Of a DNA stretch of 43,546 bases, positions 17,183-24,408 are shown piece after piece (the stretch's first letter is position 1; the number at the start of each line of letters is the position of its first letter). The notes beneath the pieces were generated by a model, which was not told where the DNA came from, did no database searches, and saw only the letters and a program-made list of their open reading frames with translations. The DNA comes from Spirochaetota bacterium (GTDB lineage: Bacteria > Spirochaetota > JAHITG01 > JAFGFC01), in contig JAFGFC010000013.1 of the NCBI GenBank assembly GCA_016931325.1, forward strand, positions 1 through 43,546, written 5' to 3'. The position numbers were made by a program, and so were the translations under genes.

Positions 17183-18871
17183 ATGGCCGGGTATATCAAA
17201 ACATTCTCTTTTCTCCTTTTATGGATTATCGCTTGTCCTGTTCTTCCTCTGTTCTCTCAGGTCGTGGTCTGGACCCAGCAGTGGGATTCAAGCGTGAATG
17301 ACTATGGTATGGATATTGCCGTTGACAGGGATTTTAACGTGTATTTGGCCGCTCAAAAAAGCAATTCTCCTATTGATGATGCCTTTATTATGAAATATAA
17401 TGTTTCAGGCACGCTGATATGGACCCAGCAGTATGCCGGAACCGGAGACGATACGGCGGAATGTATTACCCTTGATGAGGCAGGTGTCATTTACGTGGGA
17501 GGAAGGAAGAACGCCAGGCATTTTCTGAAAAAAATTGATCCTTCAGGGAATACGGTCTGGACACAGTCTTATGCCGGAGCCAATACCATTTTTGATATTG
17601 CTGTTGATGCCAACAAATCCGTTTATGTTACGGGAGAAAAGAATAACGGATCAAATATGGACTATTTTACGGTGAAGTATGATTCCCTGGCCAATTCCAT
17701 CTGGTCACAACAATATAACGCGACTGATGACGGCAATGGCGACCATGCTCTGGGGATCGTGGTCGATCCTGACGGGAATGTTTATATCACGGGTTATGTC
17801 TATAACGGTTTGTCCGAGCTGTGGGATTTTTTCACCATTAAATATAGTCCAGGCGGCAGTACAATCTGGACCCAGGTCTATGACAGCGGTAATGGGAGTG
17901 ACGGAGCCTGGAGCATAGCCCTGGACTCAGAAAAGAATGTTTATGTTACCGGGTACAGGGCCAATGGTCTTAACAGCGACTATTTCCTTGTAAAATATGA
18001 TGCGGGTGGGAACACTGTCTGGACCCAGATTTTTGACAAAGGGGTCCAGGATCAACCCCAGGCCATTACGGTCGATACCTATGATAATATTTATGTGACA
18101 GGCGTGATACATAATGGCATTGACCGCGATTTTTTTACTGTGAAATATGATCCTTCCGGCAATACCATTTGGACCCAGCAATATGGAAGCGGGAACGGGG
18201 ACCATGTGGCCAATGGTATTGCTGTTGATCACGAGCATAACGTCTATGTGACAGGGTATAAAGACCGAGGGGGTCCCAATTATGACATCTTTACCGTAAA
18301 ATATCAGCAGCCGCCTTACACGCCTTCTCTTGCGTCAGCCTCTTTTACTTCAAAACACTCCATACGGCTATCCTGGCCTGATGCGGTGAATGAGAATGAA
18401 TATCTGGTGTATCGCAGCACGGACAGCAATGCGTTCACCCTGGTGGGCACCCTGCCAAAGAACACCACCTCCTTTGCGGACAGCCAATCGATCGATCCGG
18501 CTTTGAAATATTTCTACAGGCTTGAAACGACCAATGCCGCCGGGCGGTCAGTGCCCTCCAATATCATGACAGCCCGGTCATGGTTCTCTGATACCCTGCA
18601 TAACGTCGTTGTTGGACCCAATCCTTTCAAGCCCCACGAGCAGCATCAGGATTTTGTCACATTCTATAATTTAACAGAGGAATTTGAACTGTCTGTCTAT
18701 GATATGTCTGGTAACAAAGTAGCCAGTATTATATCTGTTTCACCTGACGGACGGTTTTCGTGGCATCCCAGAAATAGTGAAGGGAAATATCTGGACAGCG
18801 GTATTTATATCTGTTATATTAAAGATACAAACGGGCATGAGAAGAAGCTGAAACTGATGATCATTCGTTAG
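17183..18871 (+). CDS. exported SBBP-repeat beta-propeller with FN3-like and FlgD/Ig-like domains
   Basis: 562 residues. A signal peptide (about 1-26) is followed by seven repeats of about 50 residues, each with a NVYVTGY-type strand and a following FTVKYD and TIWTQQY strand, the SBBP pattern; seven units would make one propeller. An FN3-like domain follows (SIRLSWPDAVNENEYLVYRS). The last 90 residues (LSVYDMSGNKVASI, SGIYICYIKD) are a FlgD/Ig-like domain ending KKLKLMIIR. Proteins of this layout are surface or secreted. The tail resembles that of the NHL protein at 26742. Confidence 0.88.
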   Translation: MAGYIKTFSFLLLWIIACPVLPLFSQVVVWTQQWDSSVNDYGMDIAVDRDFNVYLAAQKSNSPIDDAFIMKYNVSGTLIWTQQYAGTGDDTAECITLDEAGVIYVGGRKNARHFLKKIDPSGNTVWTQSYAGANTIFDIAVDANKSVYVTGEKNNGSNMDYFTVKYDSLANSIWSQQYNATDDGNGDHALGIVVDPDGNVYITGYVYNGLSELWDFFTIKYSPGGSTIWTQVYDSGNGSDGAWSIALDSEKNVYVTGYRANGLNSDYFLVKYDAGGNTVWTQIFDKGVQDQPQAITVDTYDNIYVTGVIHNGIDRDFFTVKYDPSGNTIWTQQYGSGNGDHVANGIAVDHEHNVYVTGYKDRGGPNYDIFTVKYQQPPYTPSLASASFTSKHSIRLSWPDAVNENEYLVYRSTDSNAFTLVGTLPKNTTSFADSQSIDPALKYFYRLETTNAAGRSVPSNIMTARSWFSDTLHNVVVGPNPFKPHEQHQDFVTFYNLTEEFELSVYDMSGNKVASIISVSPDGRFSWHPRNSEGKYLDSGIYICYIKDTNGHEKKLKLMIIR

Positions 18872-18959
18872 TATTTTATTGATCATATCAGGTTATGATT
18901 CTCAGATATTTGTTGACCTTTTGGGAATTGTTTAATACTTTGCTTACAAGGAAAGCGCC

Positions 18960-19142
18960 ATGGGTCTTATGATCGGTTTCCCGGCAGGGATCCGTATCAA
19001 TCTTACAGAGCATTTCGGCCTGTTGGGGGAAGGAAGATGGTTTTATAATTCGTTTTCTTTTATGCGAAATATTGAGAACGAAAAGGATAGCGCTTCCCTC
19101 ACCATGACTCAGGTATTGGCCGGATTAAGTTTCTCTTTTTAA
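18960..19142 (+). CDS. 60-residue outer-membrane-barrel-like fragment
   Basis: The peptide looks like the last strands of a small outer-membrane beta-barrel: alternating hydrophobics (FPAGIRINLTEHFGLLGEGRWFY) and a C-terminal Phe after VLAGLSFSF, the usual barrel-assembly signal. It has an ATG with AAGGA upstream, but no signal peptide and no other barrel strands in the 88 bases before it. It may be the decayed 3' end of a deleted barrel gene, or a short gene of its own. TTGACC lies at 18913, without a well-placed -10 box. Confidence 0.45.
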   Translation: MGLMIGFPAGIRINLTEHFGLLGEGRWFYNSFSFMRNIENEKDSASLTMTQVLAGLSFSF

Positions 19143-19185
19143 GTGTTGAAACACCATTTTGTGGTTCGTTATCGGGAGGATGAGA

Positions 19186-19833
19186 ATGAAAAGTTATAAT
19201 CTTAATTCAATTTTGTGTCTTAGCTTGCTGTTTCTCACGTTCATAATACCATCGGAAACACGCTGTGAGTTCCAGTACTACGAAAAAGTGGATGACAACA
19301 CCGTCTTCATCCATATTGATAAACTTCCCGGGAATGTGACAGAGTTTGTCGAGCTCAGGGACAAGGTGGCTGTAACGGCCGAAGGCGGGGTCGTGATGTT
19401 CATCCTGGCGGCGAGGATCTATTCAAAGGATAAAGAGGAAGGGATGAAATGCTTTACCGTGGCGCTGGCCAGGAACAATCTTCAGAAGAATTACAAGGGG
19501 TATAAAGGGTGGTGGCCTGATTCCAGTTTCCGCTGGAAACTGAAATACCTTGACCAGATGCCCTGGGCCGCCAATACCTATTTTCAAGGCACCTCACCTG
19601 AGAAAGGGTATGCCTTACCCAAAGGGCCCTGGAAATTCGTGGTACTGACCAACAAGTATTCAAAAAAGAAGGATGGGATGAGGCTTTTAATTGAAACATC
19701 CGGCGCTGACCTTCCCAGACCTTTTTTTGTCAGTAAGAACGAGAAGGGTATATGGAAGGTCTCAGGTAATGCCTCTAGTTTTTTTACCGGTATGAAAAAG
19801 CCTGCCGTGGCAGAAGAAGAGGATGATCTTTGA
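19186..19833 (+). CDS. exported protein resembling DUF6935
   Basis: 215 residues from the ATG at 19186, which is 6 bases after GGAGG; the track start is 9 codons upstream. A signal peptide is followed by one domain with the conserved look of DUF6935 proteins as I remember them: WKLKYLDQMPWAANTYFQGT, EKGYALPKGPWKFVV, LLIETSGADLPRPFFV, GIWKVSGNASSFFTGMKKP. Function unknown for the family. The C-terminus is acidic (AEEEDDL). It follows the barrel-like fragment by 43 bases on the same strand and may share a transcript with it. Confidence 0.72.
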   Translation: MKSYNLNSILCLSLLFLTFIIPSETRCEFQYYEKVDDNTVFIHIDKLPGNVTEFVELRDKVAVTAEGGVVMFILAARIYSKDKEEGMKCFTVALARNNLQKNYKGYKGWWPDSSFRWKLKYLDQMPWAANTYFQGTSPEKGYALPKGPWKFVVLTNKYSKKKDGMRLLIETSGADLPRPFFVSKNEKGIWKVSGNASSFFTGMKKPAVAEEEDDL

Positions 19834-19908
19834 GTCTGGCCATCTTTACGAACTTTAAACATACTCACCTGCTGCCTTGCTGATGAGCTGGCTTCGCTCA
19901 GAAAGGTG

Positions 19909-19936
19909 TTGACAGGAACATTTATTATATTATATT
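19909..19936 (+). promoter_or_regulatory. promoter of the HATPase gene
   Basis: TTGACA, 16 bp, TATATT, close to consensus. The predicted transcript start leaves a leader of about 17 bases without a clear ribosome site. Confidence 0.72.
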
Positions 19937-19959
19937 GTTTTTAAATCAAATCCTGAACT

Positions 19960-20949
19960 ATGAAAATCAAAGATTCAGAAAATTTTATTAAGGAAAATCT
20001 TGTCGAATTATACAAGATCGTGGAACAGTATGTGTATTTTCTTGAAAAAAATCATGAGTTTATTGTTTACTTGAAGAAAAGATACAATATCCAGGATAAA
20101 TTCATTCTTGATGTAGAGGAAAATGCCAAAAGGATATATCAATTTATCCCGGCTTTAAGGCAAGAGTCCGAAGAGGATTTTTTCAAGAGCCTGAGAGATT
20201 TTTTATATAATGATTACAGTGTTTTTCTGGCTCTTTTAAAGATGCTGTTCTATCAGGTCATGTTCTATGACAATAAAGAGAATGTGATGGATCTGATCTC
20301 TTCCTCCGACGATCCGGCATTCGATTCACTGGTAGGAAATTATTTTCTCCTGACCATGAACTTTAAAAAGATCAGGAACGTGATCAATCAGTTCCATTTC
20401 AAGGACATTGAACTGAAGGATGAACTGGTCGTGGATAATAACACAGAACTGTGGCTGGTAACGGACATGGAACATGATATTTTTCCCAGTGATATCCATA
20501 GAGTACAGGAATATACGGATGTCATTATTTCTGTAGCCAAAGAACATATCTCAGAAGAGGATTATAAGCTATTGCAGCATGAAGTCAGTGAATTGATCAT
20601 TAATGCCATCAAGCACGGAAATAAAAATGATGCCGCCAGGATTATCCGGGTCTGGTACAAGTTTCAGGATGACCTTTTTAAATTTATCATTGAGGATCAG
20701 GGAGAGGGATTTAAGGACCTGGAAAAATGGAATGAATTCAACAGAAAAAGGAATCAGGCTATCAGGAACAAGAATTTTGAAATGTTAGAACAATATGCAT
20801 TCTATAAAAGCAATGATTTTGAAGAAGAAGAGGCTAAAGGCGGAAGCACTCTTTTCGGGGCATTAGAATATTGGGATTCAGGATTGATATTTAACAGCAA
20901 AAGAAATAAAATTGTGGCTGTCAAGTATTTTTACAGAAAATCATCATAA
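19960..20949 (+). CDS. HATPase-domain protein (anti-sigma/histidine-kinase-like ATPase)
   Basis: 329 residues, no membrane span. The first 170 are helical and unrecognised. The C-terminal half is a GHKL ATPase domain: N-box HEVSELIINAIKHGN, G1-box IEDQGEGF, and G2-type GGSTLFGA. There is no phospho-acceptor His domain, so it is closer to the serine-kinase/anti-sigma type (RsbW/SpoIIAB-like) than to a full sensor kinase. It may phosphorylate an anti-sigma antagonist or a partner elsewhere in the genome; no STAS gene is nearby. Start by ATG close to a strong promoter, with no SD site. It ends 7 bases from the converging YkgJ gene. Confidence 0.82.
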   Translation: MKIKDSENFIKENLVELYKIVEQYVYFLEKNHEFIVYLKKRYNIQDKFILDVEENAKRIYQFIPALRQESEEDFFKSLRDFLYNDYSVFLALLKMLFYQVMFYDNKENVMDLISSSDDPAFDSLVGNYFLLTMNFKKIRNVINQFHFKDIELKDELVVDNNTELWLVTDMEHDIFPSDIHRVQEYTDVIISVAKEHISEEDYKLLQHEVSELIINAIKHGNKNDAARIIRVWYKFQDDLFKFIIEDQGEGFKDLEKWNEFNRKRNQAIRNKNFEMLEQYAFYKSNDFEEEEAKGGSTLFGALEYWDSGLIFNSKRNKIVAVKYFYRKSS

Positions 20950-20956
20950 AGCGGCC

Positions 20957-21553
20957 TCAGGAAGCCATCTTTCGAAAGAAAAATTTTGATCGCATTAGGA
21001 CAGTCTCAAGGGCTATTTTAAAAGCCATATTAATGGGATAATACTTTGATCCCAGATGAACATTAATATTAAAGATCCTCATGGCATAGATGTTCATCTT
21101 GGGAACATCTAACCCATTGTCTATCATTTCCTGCGCTTTTATCACTTTTTCTGATGATGAGTCCTTTAATCTTTTGCATGAGACAAGGAGCCATCGGTCC
21201 TTTTTATTTTTAATCGCCGAAAAGTTGAACAGCCGGCATATCAGGGCTCTTTTATTATAAAAAAGGCATTGCCCGTGATGGGGTGTATCAGGACTATTCT
21301 GGAAAAAAATGCATTTTGTGTTTGACTCTCTTTCATATATCCTGTCCAGCCAGAATTCAGCCTGACCGGTTCCCAGTAGATGCAAACTCAAAGGCAGCAT
21401 TTCCAGTATCGTCGCTTCAACATGGGGATTGAGACAACATTGGCCGCATGGATCCAGGCATTCCAGTCCTGTCGCGCGTTTAAAACTTTCGATTTGCCTG
21501 TCGAGCTGGCTATAGATTTTGTGGACCTTTTTTGCGTACTGTCGATAGATCAT
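20957..21553 (-). CDS. YkgJ-family cysteine-cluster protein
   Basis: 198 residues from the ATG at 21553, which has AAGGTGA 5 bases upstream; the track start at 21601 lies inside a terminator hairpin and is unlikely. The motif CLDPCGQCC near residue 34, then TKCIFF, GQCLFYNKRALICRLF and LVSCKRL, match the zinc/iron-chelating cysteine cluster of the YkgJ family (CxxCC ... C ... C..Y..R...CR). Members bind a metal, and their role is poorly known. Located in the cytoplasm by lack of a signal. Confidence 0.85.
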   Translation of the reverse strand: MIYRQYAKKVHKIYSQLDRQIESFKRATGLECLDPCGQCCLNPHVEATILEMLPLSLHLLGTGQAEFWLDRIYERESNTKCIFFQNSPDTPHHGQCLFYNKRALICRLFNFSAIKNKKDRWLLVSCKRLKDSSSEKVIKAQEMIDNGLDVPKMNIYAMRIFNINVHLGSKYYPINMAFKIALETVLMRSKFFFRKMAS

Positions 21554-21574
21554 TTTTATCACCTTGAAAATATA

Positions 21575-21609
21575 AATCCTCCATGTGGATAAAATCCCCA
21601 TGGAGGATT
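21575..21609 (-). terminator. terminator of the Lys/Glu-rich protein gene
   Basis: An 11-bp perfect stem AATCCTCCATG/CATGGAGGATT, with an inner GGAT/ATCC pairing, lies 18 bases after the stop codon on the minus strand. It is followed on that strand by TATATTTTC. Confidence 0.72.
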
Positions 21610-21626
21610 ATTTAAAAACCAAAAAA

Positions 21627-21959
21627 TTATTCTTCTGTTGTTTCTTCTTCCATTTCTTCTTTTTCTTTCTTTTCCTCTTTCTTTTTCTTCATCTCTTTTT
21701 TGCCTTTTTTAGCTTCTTTCTTCATCTCTTTTTTTTCTTTTTTAGCTTCTTTTTTCATCTCTTTTTTTTCTTTTTTAGCCTCTTTCTTGGCTTCTTTTTT
21801 CTCTTTCTTGGCCTCTTTGACCGCTTTGCCTTTTTCAGCTTTTTTGGCCTTCATGACCTTTTTGGTGCTTTTTTCTTTTTCTCCAGCCAAAGCCAGATCG
21901 CTGGCTGCAAAAGAAAATAAACAAATGAGAGCAAAAATAAAAGTTAGGATCTTCTTCAT
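21627..21959 (-). CDS. exported Lys/Glu/Ala repeat protein
   Basis: 110 residues from the ATG at 21959 (strong AGGAGGTGA); the track start is 7 codons upstream. A clear signal peptide (ILTFIFALICLFSFAASDLALA) is followed by an 85-residue segment made almost only of Lys, Glu and Ala, with an 11-residue repeat around AKKEKKEMKKE, then an acidic tail (EEMEEETTEE). Such i/i+4 Lys-Glu patterns form stable single alpha helices. The pattern is too regular and too well placed behind a signal peptide and ribosome site to be a chance frame. Function unknown: a rigid periplasmic spacer or polyanion binder would fit. It lies downstream of the ArsR unit, beyond a terminator. Confidence 0.78.
   Translation of the reverse strand: MKKILTFIFALICLFSFAASDLALAGEKEKSTKKVMKAKKAEKGKAVKEAKKEKKEAKKEAKKEKKEMKKEAKKEKKEMKKEAKKGKKEMKKKKEEKKEKEEMEEETTEE
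21695..21795. repeat. 33-bp tandem repeat inside the Lys/Glu-rich gene
   Basis: About three copies of a T-rich 33-base unit (plus strand, containing TTTTTTAGCTTCTTT) match the 11-codon protein repeat. The copies are nearly identical, so copy number could vary by slippage. Confidence 0.7.
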
Positions 21960-22002
21960 TGTATTCACCTCCTTTGGCAAAAAATGAACGTATCATTGAA
22001 AA

Positions 22003-22032
22003 AAGCCTCAGGTGTATTTTCACCTGAGGCTT
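22003..22032 (-). terminator. strong intrinsic terminator after the DUF5666-like gene
   Basis: A 12-bp perfect stem AAGCCTCAGGTG/CACCTGAGGCTT with a 6-base loop, followed on the minus strand by a run of T. It stands between the DUF5666-like gene and the Lys/Glu-rich gene. Confidence 0.9.
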
Positions 22033-22069
22033 GATTTTCATTCATAAAAAACCGCAAAGGCAAATAACG

Positions 22070-22417
22070 CTATTCTTCAGATTCGTCTTCGCCCCAGTTC
22101 TCTTCTTCTACTTCAACCGTTATTGATACCGCTATGTTCTTTTTGTTTTTAATAACAAATTCGATTTCAACATTCTGACCGACCTTGAGGTCTTTCCAGG
22201 TGGAAGCATTGACAAATTTTGTGTTCTTGTCGATCTGATACATGACCTGGATCGTTTCCCCCTCGTCGTTTTCCTGATTCAGGGTGATCTGACCTGCCGA
22301 GGTCTTGAATACTGTACCTGATGCATACTCTGTATCTTCCTCAGCTCCAAAGGCCAGAGAGGACAGTATACAGACAAAAAGGCTTATAGCCATCATTGTA
22401 AAAAGATTCTTTTTCAT
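22070..22417 (-). CDS. exported DUF5666-like small beta protein
   Basis: 115 residues. A signal peptide (about 1-24) is followed by a small beta-rich domain: ASGTVFKTSAGQITL, IQVMYQIDKNTKFV, LKVGQNVEIEFVIKNKKNIAVSITV. That order of strands, with a "time-constant" T in NTKF and a GQxVEIEF strand, resembles DUF5666-type OB-fold periplasmic proteins. The tail is very acidic (EEENWGEDESEE), which could bind cations. AAAGGAGG precedes the ATG. It follows the ArsR-like regulator by 12 bases, so the two are one operon. Confidence 0.68.
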   Translation of the reverse strand: MKKNLFTMMAISLFVCILSSLAFGAEEDTEYASGTVFKTSAGQITLNQENDEGETIQVMYQIDKNTKFVNASTWKDLKVGQNVEIEFVIKNKKNIAVSITVEVEEENWGEDESEE

Positions 22418-22429
22418 TGTTTTCCTCCT

Positions 22430-22753
22430 TTATATTTTATTTAATTTTTCAGCGTCTTTTACAAAGGCATTGATATCGGATATTCCTGATGTGACGGCAT
22501 CCAGAAGTATCCTGCTGTACTTATTACCGGGTTTTTTCAAGTAATAATAAACATTTAAACCTTCCCTTCTGTCTTCTACAATATCTGTAAGTCTCAGGCG
22601 GGTGAGATGCTTGGAAATATTGGATTGATTCTTTTTCAAAACATTGCAGAGATCATTCACGGTCAATTCCTTTCTGGACAGAATGTTAATGATCCTGAGA
22701 CGAGTATCATCAGCAAAGGTTTTTAAGATACGCCGGACATTCTTCAGGTCCAT
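22430..22753 (-). CDS. ArsR-family transcriptional regulator
   Basis: 107 residues, one winged helix-turn-helix: FADDTRLRIINILSRKELTVNDLCNVLKKNQSNISKHLTRLRL and the wing VEDRREGLNVYYYL. The ELTVNDLC segment keeps only one Cys and lacks the CxC of arsenic- or cadmium-sensing ArsR proteins, so it may sense something else or act without metal. AAAGGAGG precedes the ATG. The operator-like inverted repeat at 22780-22803 lies between its own -10 box and the start codon, pointing to autoregulation. The next gene in the operon is the DUF5666-like protein. Confidence 0.9.
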   Translation of the reverse strand: MDLKNVRRILKTFADDTRLRIINILSRKELTVNDLCNVLKKNQSNISKHLTRLRLTDIVEDRREGLNVYYYLKKPGNKYSRILLDAVTSGISDINAFVKDAEKLNKI

Positions 22754-22779
22754 AGAACGACCTCCTTTATAATAAAATA

Positions 22780-22803
22780 CTATATGAACTTATGGTCATA
22801 TAG
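22780..22803. promoter_or_regulatory. ArsR-type operator
   Basis: Perfect inverted arms CTATATGA and TCATATAG around 8 bases, similar to ArsR/SmtB sites such as ATATGAAC...GTTCATAT. It covers the predicted transcript start. TGGTCATAT, one half-site, recurs at 22888-22896 upstream. Confidence 0.65.
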
Positions 22804-22812
22804 ACATAAAGT

Positions 22813-22840
22813 AATATACTTCTGTTTTATTAATTGTCAA
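22813..22840 (-). promoter_or_regulatory. promoter of the ArsR operon
   Basis: Minus strand: TTGACA, 16 bp, TATATT. The operator lies directly downstream. Confidence 0.75.
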
Positions 22841-22967
22841 GTATTTTTTAAAATATTTTTATCCATTAAATATATTTCAAAAAAAAGTGGTCATATGTTT
22901 TTTCAAGATATATTTTTACTTTCGTATGATATAAACCAGGATCAGATTGTTTTTAAAGGAGGAAATA

Positions 22968-23558
22968 ATGGATTGGGCTATTCTGGATACGCAGGTCTTT
23001 AAATGGATTATACTGCCGCTTCTGATATTTATGGCCAGGATCATTGATGTTTCCCTGGGTACCATGAGGATCATCTTTGTTAACAAAGGTAAGAAACTTC
23101 TGGTCCCCCTTTTGGCGTTTGCGGAGATCATAATATGGCTTCTGGCCATAGGCCAGATCATGCGTAATTTGAACAATATTGTCTGTTATCTTGCCTATGC
23201 CGGAGGTTTTGCGATGGGTAATTTTATAGGGCTTTTAATTGAAGAAAAACTGGCGATGGGCAATCTGATCATACGGGTGATCACAAGAAAGAATGCCGGG
23301 CAATTGATCAGGTCGTTCAAAAAGGCCCTTTTTGGAGTGACCATACTTGATGCCAGGGGAGTCAGAGGAAAGGTCAATGTTGTTTATTCCGTAATCCGCA
23401 GAGCGGACCTGGAGCATGTGATCCGTATTATAAAAAAATTCAATCCCCAGGCCTTTTATTCGGTGGAGGATGTCAGGTTTGTAAGCCGGGGTGTGTTTCC
23501 TGTCAAAAGGCCTTTATTAAAGAGAATCCTGGGAGATGGGAAAAGAAAGGGGAAATGA
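22968..23558 (+). CDS. UPF0316 membrane protein (DUF5698-DUF2179)
   Basis: 196 residues from the ATG at 22968 with AAAGGAGG upstream; the track start is 7 codons earlier. The N-terminal half has three membrane spans with the family pattern MARIIDVSLGTMRIIFVNKG, EIIIWLLAIGQI and YLAYAGGFAMGNFIGLLIEEKLAMG. The C-terminal cytoplasmic DUF2179 part follows (LFGVTILDARGVRGKVNVVYSVIRRADL). DUF2179 is a putative ligand-binding domain; the cellular role is unknown. It is divergent from the ArsR operon and could be under the same operator, though I see no good -35 box for it. Confidence 0.9.
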   Translation: MDWAILDTQVFKWIILPLLIFMARIIDVSLGTMRIIFVNKGKKLLVPLLAFAEIIIWLLAIGQIMRNLNNIVCYLAYAGGFAMGNFIGLLIEEKLAMGNLIIRVITRKNAGQLIRSFKKALFGVTILDARGVRGKVNVVYSVIRRADLEHVIRIIKKFNPQAFYSVEDVRFVSRGVFPVKRPLLKRILGDGKRKGK

Positions 23559-23572
23559 TCCTGATATTTTAT

Positions 23573-23588
23573 TGACAAATTTGTCAAG
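23573..23588. promoter_or_regulatory. 16-bp perfect palindrome over the -35 box
   Basis: TTGACAAATTTGTCAA is self-complementary and includes the -35 hexamer of the alpha/beta hydrolase promoter. It is a good candidate repressor site. Confidence 0.55.
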
Positions 23589-23600
23589 AATGATTACATT
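23573..23600 (+). promoter_or_regulatory. promoter of the alpha/beta hydrolase gene
   Basis: TTGACA, 16 bp, TACATT. The transcript would begin near 23607. Confidence 0.62.
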
Positions 23601-23627
23601 GTCGCCAGATTCATAACGGGAAAAAAG

Positions 23628-24305
23628 ATGAAGGTCGAACAACGGGTTTTCAGAGAAAAGATAGAATTCAAGCCGGATCTGAATTATTTGCTTTACTTGC
23701 CAACGGATTATCAAAAGGATCCCCATAAAAAATGGCCTTTGATGCTTTTTTTGCATGGCTCTGAAGAACGTGGCGATGAGGTTACAAAAGTAAAAAGAAA
23801 CGGGTTGCCAAAAATAATAGAACAAGGCATGGAACTGCCTTTTGTTGTTGTGGCCCCCCAGTGCCCTAAAAATAAGGTCTGGGATCTTTTGATCAGGGAA
23901 CTGGACGCTTTATTGCATTATATTGAAAAGAAATATGCAATTGATCATAAACGTGTCTGCCTGACGGGCTTGAGTATGGGCGGTACGGGTTGCTGGCATT
24001 TTTCAGTCCTTTACCCTGACAGGTTCGCGGCGATCATCCCTATCTGCGGAAGTACCTCTGGCATGCTGGGGTTCCCGGAACGCGCCGGTGTTTTAAAGCA
24101 TGTTCCCATTTGGGTCTTTCACGGTCAAAAAGACGATGTCGTCCCGGTCAATGAATCAAGAATGCTGGTCAATACCCTGCGGCAATGTAAAGGCAAAGTG
24201 AAATTCACCATTTACAGCAATGCCTATCATGATTCATGGAGCCGGACCTATAAGAATAAAAAATTATACGAATGGCTTTTGGACCAGATATCAAAATCAT
24301 CCTGA
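23628..24305 (+). CDS. alpha/beta hydrolase, phospholipase/carboxylesterase type
   Basis: 225 residues, no signal peptide. The layout matches the short esterase/dienelactone-hydrolase-like group: LMLFLHGSEERGDE (oxyanion region), nucleophile elbow GLSMGG with Ser near 116, Asp in HGQKDDVVP near 168, and His in NAYHDSW near 200, so the triad is complete. It should cut an ester of unknown kind in the cytoplasm. It has its own promoter with a palindromic site and is followed by the promoter of the ATP-grasp pair, so it is probably a separate transcript. Confidence 0.88.
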   Translation: MKVEQRVFREKIEFKPDLNYLLYLPTDYQKDPHKKWPLMLFLHGSEERGDEVTKVKRNGLPKIIEQGMELPFVVVAPQCPKNKVWDLLIRELDALLHYIEKKYAIDHKRVCLTGLSMGGTGCWHFSVLYPDRFAAIIPICGSTSGMLGFPERAGVLKHVPIWVFHGQKDDVVPVNESRMLVNTLRQCKGKVKFTIYSNAYHDSWSRTYKNKKLYEWLLDQISKSS

Positions 24306-24322
24306 TTATTTATTAAAAAATC

Positions 24323-24350
24323 TTGACGAAAGAAATTTATTCTTTATTAT
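24323..24350 (+). promoter_or_regulatory. promoter of the ATP-grasp operon
   Basis: TTGACG, 16 bp, TATTAT. It lies downstream of the track's start for the next ORF (24220), which supports the later ATG at 24409. Confidence 0.62.
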
Positions 24351-24408
24351 TTGTATAATAAACGAAGTATGTGGATCATCAGATAGATCTTTAAAAAGAA
24401 AGGATATT

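Noticed and set aside
21585-21987. Phe/Ser-rich plus-strand ORFs (111 and 95 residues) over the Lys/Glu gene
   Set aside because: They are complementary-strand shadows of the AAG/GAA-rich repeat, and the minus-strand frame has the signal peptide and strong ribosome site.
24220-24408. Upstream extension of ATP-grasp protein A in the ORF track
   Set aside because: It overlaps the end of the alpha/beta hydrolase gene and the promoter at 24323; the ATG at 24409 has a ribosome site.
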